From positions 1 through 10,078 of the forward strand of contig CALELJ010000143.1 of the NCBI GenBank assembly GCA_937902445.1: 10,078 nt of DNA. The letters run 5' to 3'. Of this stretch, positions 5,545 to 10,078 are shown piece after piece. Source of the stretch: an uncultured Treponema sp. (GTDB taxonomy: Bacteria > Spirochaetota > Spirochaetia > Treponematales > Treponemataceae). Below the pieces are notes generated by a model. The model was not told the DNA's origin and made no database searches. It saw nothing but the letters and a program-made list of their open reading frames with translations. A program made the position numbers and the translations under genes. Every line of letters begins with the position of its first letter. Within the stretch, counting starts at the first letter, position 1.

Positions 5545-6663
5545 TTTAAGTTTGTTGCCCCTAAGCTGCTGGTATACAGCCCTTCCGGAAAGAACAACAT
5601 CCTTTCCGCTTTGTGTGATCTTACCAAGAAATCTCACAGGTTTTGTTTCATCCACAGAAGGCTGAGGTGCCTTGTCAAAAACCACGTGAACGAGACCAAC
5701 CTGAAAATTCTTGTTTTCACTTGGAATATAATCCACAAGAAGATCGCATCTCCATGATCCGTCTTCATAGAAAACTGAATTTGTGACCATGCCATCCCAG
5801 ATTGCATAGCAGTCAAGATAGAGATGTGTATTTTCCGCAACTGTATTGTACGGATAATTGTCCTTGAGGGAATCAAAAGTAGGTTCCTGGAGAAGATCCA
5901 TTACAGACTGGGCCTTCTGCTTAATATGCATGGAAGCATTGCTGTTGATGATCCTGTTGAGTTCAACCTGGCAGGCGTTGTCACGGGAAGCTGCAAAATA
6001 TTTTTTTGCTTCACGGAATGACTTCTGGATTTCTTTTGTCGTCAGGGTGACCTTGAATTCACCTTCAGCCGCGTTCAGCTGAACTGCACTGAGAAGTTCA
6101 TCCTCAGACAAAGAGAACTTCTGCTCGATGGTATTTTTTTCCACAGGGACAAGTCTTGGCTTTGGTTTGTAGACCATCAATGCTGAACAAGCAGCACCGA
6201 TCAGAATACCCGATAGAATGCAGTTTCTGATAATGTTTGGATTTACCCCAAGCGGAGGATAGAATTTGCGGATCTCACCTGTTTCTGTCATTTTAACGAT
6301 TGTCTCAAGCTCACCGTCTTTTCTGATGAACTCAAGAGCGGCCTTTGCAGTTTCGTTTCCCGGATCATTATCAAGAACCTGAAGATAGTATTCCACTGCC
6401 TTTCCAGTTTCACCGCGACGCATGAAAATCACAGCCTGCCCAAGCAAAAGCCTTGTATTCTGAACAGAAATTTCCCTGGCCTTTCTGAACATCTCGGAAG
6501 CCTTGCCGGCAATGTCTGCGTAAAGAAAAGCGATTCCGAATGTCACATAATAATCGGCAACACCTTCATATTCTTCCTCACAGTTTTCAAGAAAGCGTAT
6601 GGCCATCTGAAATTTTCTGCGCTTGAGAAGGTATTTTGCTGTATCCAGGGATGAACGTGCCAT
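5542..6663 (-). CDS. Membrane-anchored TPR protein of unknown function
   Basis: The protein has 373 residues and no signal peptide. Residues 1-115 form about three tetratricopeptide-like helical pairs: SLDTAKYLLKRRKFQMAIRFL, ADYYVTFGIAFLYADIAGKA, and LLLGQAVIFMRRGETGKAVE ending in the typical NDPGNETA. A single membrane segment lies at about 144-165 (IIRNCILSGILIGAACSALMV). A helical region follows (185-262). A C-terminal beta-rich part spans about 276-366 (THLYLDCYAIWDG, WRCDLLVDYIP, VGLVHVVFD, VRFLGKI, DVVLSGRAVY); its strand pattern hints at an OB-like fold, which is inference. The TPR part is probably cytoplasmic and the C-terminal part periplasmic. The gene starts two bases after the stop of the preceding exported protein and has only a weak ribosome site, which suggests coupled translation. 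It is the last gene before the hairpin and promoter at 5487-5544. I do not recognise a named family. Confidence 0.75.
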   Translation of the reverse strand: MARSSLDTAKYLLKRRKFQMAIRFLENCEEEYEGVADYYVTFGIAFLYADIAGKASEMFRKAREISVQNTRLLLGQAVIFMRRGETGKAVEYYLQVLDNDPGNETAKAALEFIRKDGELETIVKMTETGEIRKFYPPLGVNPNIIRNCILSGILIGAACSALMVYKPKPRLVPVEKNTIEQKFSLSEDELLSAVQLNAAEGEFKVTLTTKEIQKSFREAKKYFAASRDNACQVELNRIINSNASMHIKQKAQSVMDLLQEPTFDSLKDNYPYNTVAENTHLYLDCYAIWDGMVTNSVFYEDGSWRCDLLVDYIPSENKNFQVGLVHVVFDKAPQPSVDETKPVRFLGKITQSGKDVVLSGRAVYQQLRGNKLK

Positions 6664-6665
6664 TT

Positions 6666-8042
6666 TTATCTGCCGGCTCCAAGTCTTTTCAAAATCGAAT
6701 CAAGTTCCTCATGAAGAGATTTGAATTCAACATCCTGGTTTTCGTCAACTCCGTCCTTGAGGGAATTGATTCTTTCGATGAGGTCCTGGATGTAGTCAGG
6801 ATCAAGCTGAGCCTCTGATATTTCCCTTGTCTTTACGAAAGCTTCCTTTGAAGAAGCCGGAAGGTTGTCCAGAATATTTGGTGTCACCTTGTCGAATTCT
6901 TCTTTTGTAAGCTGAGTTGGTTTTGGAGCAACATTTGTTTTTGTCGCACCATTTTTTGCTGCTGAACCAAGAGCCGTCTTTCCGTTTTCAAGATCAGAAA
7001 GGAACTGAAGTCCCGCAGGAACATTGCTTCCAGATGCTACGGAAATATAGAACCCATAGCTTGAAGTTCTGAATGTATCAAGGTAGGCAGAAGGCCAGTT
7101 TACGGCGATTGCCGAATTGTTGTAGGAAGTAACTGAATTGAAGCTCTTTGATGTCTGTACAGACGGAATCCATGAAGAGCTGTCTATCTTGTCCAGACAT
7201 CCCAAAGTAACGTACTCAGTTTTTGAAACTTCCTTTCCGCCAAAGAGGAACTGTATTGCAGCCTCCTTGTTTGAAGAACGGATCCAAAGTTCTTCATCCA
7301 TGGATTGGAACTGGATTTCTGAATTGATTGACCTTCTCAAGGCTGTTGAGAAATGTGCAGGTGTGTTTTCACCGAGGGTCGTGTCAAAGATTCCCTTTAC
7401 GGCAAATGACTGAATGGATCTTCCAATGTTGATTACAAAAACAGTCATTCTGATCATGTCAATTCTGCTTGAAGTTGCGATTGATGGCATGAGTGTGAAA
7501 TCAAGTACAACCTGAACTTCATTTGAAATGAGATAGGCCATCTGGGCTCCAAGAGGAGTGTTTCTTGCTTCCGTCTTGATGTCGCTTGACGACTGCAGCT
7601 TGTATTCATTGTTTCCGACCTTCACTGTGAAATATGATGAGATAAAGGAATCACGGGAACAAAGCAAAGGAACATAGTTTCCCTTTTCTGCAACAGTATA
7701 AAGTCCAAAAGTTCCTTCGTCACCGTCAAGAATGAGATGTATGTCATCCCTTTCAATTTCAATGAGGTTTCTCGTATGCTGAACATACTGGATCTGATTT
7801 GGATTTGTGATTGGACGACCAACGCGTACACGGTTACCGGCGCCATCCCTTACGTAATTTCCCTTTGAATCATGGGCAAAGTACTTATAGTCAGGATCAT
7901 CACGGATATCGTGCTCTTCATTTACGGCAGTTTCCGATGGTTCCGCCTGTAAACCTTCCTCTGACTGGGCAAACAAAAGAGACGGTCCCATCAACATCAA
8001 TGAGAGAAAGGCAATTCTTTTAATCAAACTCTTTTTCATCAT
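6666..8042 (-). CDS. Exported beta-rich protein of unknown function
   Basis: The protein has 458 residues. A signal peptide covers residues 1-25 (MMKKSLIKR, hydrophobic core, cleavage after LLFA, then Q); there is no lipobox cysteine. Mature residues about 55-350 have a strongly alternating, beta-strand-like pattern (RNLIEIERDDIHLILDGDEG, GTFGLYTVAEKG, NEVQVVLDFTLMP, IDMIRMTVFVINIG, YGFYISVASG) and look like one large beta-sandwich domain. A linker rich in Ala, Lys, Thr and Pro follows, then a helical tail (LTKEEFDKV, then DPDYIQDLIERINSLKDG and FKSLHEELDSILKRLG), a likely coiled coil for partner binding. The start codon overlaps the stop of the upstream gene as ATGATG. Either ATG could be used; AGAGG upstream fits both. 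Its place between two TPR genes suggests a shared complex at the envelope. I do not recognise a described function. Confidence 0.75.
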   Translation of the reverse strand: MMKKSLIKRIAFLSLMLMGPSLLFAQSEEGLQAEPSETAVNEEHDIRDDPDYKYFAHDSKGNYVRDGAGNRVRVGRPITNPNQIQYVQHTRNLIEIERDDIHLILDGDEGTFGLYTVAEKGNYVPLLCSRDSFISSYFTVKVGNNEYKLQSSSDIKTEARNTPLGAQMAYLISNEVQVVLDFTLMPSIATSSRIDMIRMTVFVINIGRSIQSFAVKGIFDTTLGENTPAHFSTALRRSINSEIQFQSMDEELWIRSSNKEAAIQFLFGGKEVSKTEYVTLGCLDKIDSSSWIPSVQTSKSFNSVTSYNNSAIAVNWPSAYLDTFRTSSYGFYISVASGSNVPAGLQFLSDLENGKTALGSAAKNGATKTNVAPKPTQLTKEEFDKVTPNILDNLPASSKEAFVKTREISEAQLDPDYIQDLIERINSLKDGVDENQDVEFKSLHEELDSILKRLGAGR

Positions 8043-8974
8043 TTTGCCTCTTTTGTATTTCTTTCATCTAAAAGTCTCTGGATGAGAGCAGCCTTTGCCT
8101 TAAGCGACATTACGTCCTCATCAGGTTTTGAAGATCCGCCTGCTGAACCTGAAACTGACACAGAATCCATCAGGTACTCGCCTTCACCGCTTCCATCGTA
8201 TGAAACTTCAGTCTCCGAAGGAGTTCCGCTTTCAAGCTCCTGGATGCGCGAATTTGCGGCACGAAGCTGTTTTCTAAGTTCCGTATCATCATCAGCCTGA
8301 ATCATCCTAAGCTGCTTTTCATAATGTTCACGGGAATTGAGGTATTCCTCACCTGTCATTTTAAGGAGATAGAGAAGTTTCTGTTCCCTGTCATGCTGGG
8401 TGATAAGATAAAGTTTGAATTCAGCATCTGATTTTTTTGAGCTTCCAGGAAATTCCGAAAGAATCCTTTCATAAAGTGCTCTTGCTGTATCAAAGTCGTA
8501 ATCTTCGTAGAAGCATTCTGCAATCCAGTAAAGTGCAGACGAATACATCGTGCTTTCAGGATACTCGTTGCAGAAGCTGCTCAATGCCATTACGGAATTA
8601 TCATTGAGTCCAACGCTGTGATATGCGCGACCTCTCTGATATTCAACAAATGAAATCAATTCACTGTCGGGATAGACATCAATAAAATAATCGCAGTCAT
8701 TTATAGCGGCATCAAAATTGCCGGAATAAACTTCGCTCATGATGATCATATACCAGTTTGAGTCTGTGGCAAATTCGCTGCTTTTGACGCTCTGCCTCAG
8801 GTAAATGCTTGCATCATTCCATTCACCTTTTTTATATGACGCAAGCCCCTGCACAAAGGAATCTCTATATGCCGCAGAAGAAACACTGTATCCAGCCGGA
8901 ACTGCAAGCAAAGGCAGACAAAGCAGGATCAGTTTACGAATCAATTTCTGAATATGAGAGCGGTTTAATTCCAT
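8039..8974 (-). CDS. Exported TPR protein with C-terminal coiled coil (YbgF/BamD-like architecture)
   Basis: The protein has 311 residues. The N-terminus has a charged stretch (NRSHIQKLIRK), a hydrophobic core and a cleavage site near SSAA (residue 35). C19 does not sit in a convincing lipobox. Residues 36-200 hold four to five TPR units with the spacing seen in periplasmic YbgF/BamD-type repeats: SFVQGLASYKKGEWNDASIYL, NFDAAINDCDYFIDVYPDSE, YQRGRAYHSVG, YWIAECFYEDYDFDTARALY and ILSEFPGSS. Residues 208-249 form a coiled coil (EHYEKQLRMIQ, ELRKQLRAANSRIQELE), followed by a Ser/Gly-rich linker and a short final helix. Such proteins commonly act as scaffolds for envelope assembly, but the specific job is unknown. 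The start overlaps the end of rpe by 10 bases; a strong ribosome site, AGGGGG, lies within the rpe coding sequence eight bases upstream. Confidence 0.8.
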   Translation of the reverse strand: MELNRSHIQKLIRKLILLCLPLLAVPAGYSVSSAAYRDSFVQGLASYKKGEWNDASIYLRQSVKSSEFATDSNWYMIIMSEVYSGNFDAAINDCDYFIDVYPDSELISFVEYQRGRAYHSVGLNDNSVMALSSFCNEYPESTMYSSALYWIAECFYEDYDFDTARALYERILSEFPGSSKKSDAEFKLYLITQHDREQKLLYLLKMTGEEYLNSREHYEKQLRMIQADDDTELRKQLRAANSRIQELESGTPSETEVSYDGSGEGEYLMDSVSVSGSAGGSSKPDEDVMSLKAKAALIQRLLDERNTKEAK

Positions 8975-9597
8975 TCCAAATTCCCCCTGAAAAATGACGA
9001 GCCTGAAACTACAATATCAGTTCCTGCTTCGACAACATCTTTCAGGGTTTCCTGGTTAACACCGCCGTCAACAGAAATGAGAAATTCATAGCCCATCTCT
9101 TTCTGTATATCGGCAAGTTCCTTAACTTTTTTTAGTGTATATGGAATAAGTTTTTGTCCACCCCAGCCAGGGTTTACAGTCATTACAAGCACAAGGTCTA
9201 CAAAGGGAAGAAGTTCCTTAATGGCAGACACAGGTGTTGCTGGACATATGGCGATTCCGGCTTTCTTTCCTTTTTCATGGATGAGCTGAACACAACGGTC
9301 GGCATGGGCTGTGGCTTCAATATGGAAAGTTACAAGATCAGCGCCTGCTTCAATGTAGGATTCGATGGAGTTTTCAGGCTTTTCTACCATTAAATGTACA
9401 TCAAAGGGAAGATTGCTGTACTTGCGGATTGACGAAATCACAGGCTGACCGTATGTAACCTGTGGAACAAAATGCCCGTCCATTACGTCAACATGAACAT
9501 ATGAACTTCCCTTTTCTTCTATCAATTTTAGAGCACCCTTGAGATCGCCAAAATCGGCTGACAGGAGTGATGGTGATAAATATTTTTTGTCTTTCAT
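8965..9597 (-). CDS. rpe: Ribulose-phosphate 3-epimerase
   Basis: A 210-residue TIM-barrel enzyme that interconverts D-ribulose 5-phosphate and D-xylulose 5-phosphate in the non-oxidative pentose phosphate pathway. Family signatures are complete: PSLLSADFGDL (9-19), VHVDVMDGHFVP with metal ligands H35 and D37, FDVHLMVEKP with ligand H68, the phosphate loop VNPGWGGQ (141-148), the catalytic ISVDGGVN with D177, and GTDIVVSGSSFF (192-203). The loop has a tryptophan where phenylalanine is common. No other start codon fits before PSLLSADF. No good ribosome site precedes it (only CAGAG three bases away). It lies 47 bases after the 1-phosphofructokinase gene, and its last codons carry the ribosome site and start of the next gene. 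Confidence 0.96.
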   Translation of the reverse strand: MKDKKYLSPSLLSADFGDLKGALKLIEEKGSSYVHVDVMDGHFVPQVTYGQPVISSIRKYSNLPFDVHLMVEKPENSIESYIEAGADLVTFHIEATAHADRCVQLIHEKGKKAGIAICPATPVSAIKELLPFVDLVLVMTVNPGWGGQKLIPYTLKKVKELADIQKEMGYEFLISVDGGVNQETLKDVVEAGTDIVVSGSSFFRGNLEWN

Positions 9598-9606
9598 ACT
9601 CTGAAT

Positions 9607-9635
9607 ATTTTATTGAATATGGAAGATTTATGCAA
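9607..9635 (-). promoter_or_regulatory. Possible promoter directly before rpe
   Basis: On the minus strand TTGCAT (9635-9630) is followed by 17 bases and TAAAAT (9612-9607). The -10 matches five of six consensus bases; the -35 only the TTG. Initiation would fall near 9600, only about three bases before the rpe start codon, so this promoter would make an almost leaderless transcript. The match may be chance in a 47-base AT-rich gap, in which case rpe is simply read through from fruK. Confidence 0.3.
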
Positions 9636-9644
9636 ATTATTTTC

Positions 9645-10078
9645 CTAGGACAGGTCCTTCATGAGATGCTCGACTTTTTCACGGGTCGCAAGTTCCTGGG
9701 AGAAAGCACTGGCGGAACCGGTGCACACGGCCATCTTCAGGGCCTTTTCAAAATCGTGGCTTTCATTCCATCCGGCAATGAATCCTGCTACCATGGAGTC
9801 CCCTGCACCTACGGAATTCACCACAGTTCCTTTTGGGGCGCCGACGGCGTATTCAGTTCCGTCTTGAGAAAGAAGAACGGCACCTTTTTCTGCCATGGAA
9901 ACAAGAACGTTGCGGGCACCTTTTGCGGCAAGTTTTTTTGCGTAATCAAGGGCCTGTTCCTGGCTTTCAATTTTGACATCGAAAAGTTCACCAAGTTCAT
10001 GATGGTTTGGCTTTATGAGGAAAGGTCTGTGCACAAGGGTTTCAAGCAGAAGATTTCCCGTAGCATCCACTATGACAT
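9645..10078 (-). CDS. fruK: 1-phosphofructokinase (PfkB family), C-terminal part
   Basis: This is the C-terminal 144 residues of a PfkB-family sugar kinase; the gene continues past the right edge. The visible frame begins V-I-V-D-A-T-G-N, the strand that ends in the DxSG-like motif of 1-phosphofructokinases. RPFLIKPNHHELGELF follows, with the Asn/Glu pair typical of the FruK/LacC group. The second PfkB signature is NSVGAGDSMVAGFIAGW, whose Asp in GAGD is the catalytic base. The SMVAG form favours 1-phosphofructokinase (fructose 1-phosphate to fructose 1,6-bisphosphate) over ribokinase or fructokinase; tagatose-6-phosphate kinase remains possible. A GTG at 10070 lies within the conserved strand and is not the start. 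In many bacteria fruK is linked to a fructose PTS, which would lie further right if present. Confidence 0.88.
   Translation of the reverse strand, partial: VIVDATGNLLLETLVHRPFLIKPNHHELGELFDVKIESQEQALDYAKKLAAKGARNVLVSMAEKGAVLLSQDGTEYAVGAPKGTVVNSVGAGDSMVAGFIAGWNESHDFEKALKMAVCTGSASAFSQELATREKVEHLMKDLS

Noticed and set aside
8860..8974. Lipoprotein signal in the exported TPR protein (Cys19)
   Set aside because: The cysteine lies within the hydrophobic core (LILLCLPLL) and the surrounding residues do not form a convincing lipobox; an SSAA cleavage site follows.
1..10078. CRISPR array, tRNA, rRNA, insertion sequence or riboswitch
   Set aside because: No regularly spaced repeats, cloverleaf-like segments, transposase motifs or long structured leaders were found on either strand.

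Overview
The window looks like chromosomal DNA of a Treponema-like spirochaete, most likely a host-associated or rumen/gut type. I base this on a PUR-domain nucleic-acid-binding protein of the spirochaete BpuR kind, a cysteine desulfurase with the divergent ESDHLAL / GSACSAG signatures I associate with treponemes, several exported or TPR-bearing envelope proteins of unknown function, and a moderate GC content (about 45-50% in the genes). This is recognition by eye; no database search was possible.

Layout. Positions 1 to about 429 do not match the rest. They hold a piece of a dUTPase-like gene (2-103), then a piece of a YicC-family endoribonuclease gene (about 106-429). The YicC piece runs in frame into a cysteine desulfurase that lacks its own N-terminus (CDS 151-1542). 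Both joints fall on short stretches that either partner could encode, and GC rises from about 36% to about 48% at the second joint. An assembly chimera at a contig end is the simplest explanation; a real rearrangement is the alternative. A PUR-domain gene follows on the plus strand (1677-2114) with its own promoter and a strong terminator. From 2177 to the right edge every gene is on the minus strand.

The minus-strand genes, in order of transcription, are a 1-phosphofructokinase (5' end cut by the window edge), ribulose-phosphate 3-epimerase (rpe), an exported TPR/coiled-coil protein, an exported beta-rich protein, a membrane-anchored TPR protein, a Gpt-like phosphoribosyltransferase, a large exported beta-helix protein and ribonuclease HII (rnhB). 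From rpe to the membrane TPR protein the genes overlap or nearly touch (10-nt overlap, ATGATG overlap, 2-nt gap), so they are probably translated in a coupled way. A hairpin with a T-run and a consensus-like promoter before the phosphoribosyltransferase mark a sub-operon boundary.

How the genes relate. fruK, rpe, the phosphoribosyltransferase and rnhB are housekeeping functions in sugar phosphate, purine salvage and nucleic acid metabolism. The three middle genes form a compact unit (secreted TPR plus coiled coil, secreted beta-sandwich-like protein with a helical tail, membrane-anchored TPR) that could act together at the cell envelope. I do not recognise a described system there; it is the most plausible uncharacterised module in the window. 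No RNA genes, insertion sequences or CRISPR arrays were seen.
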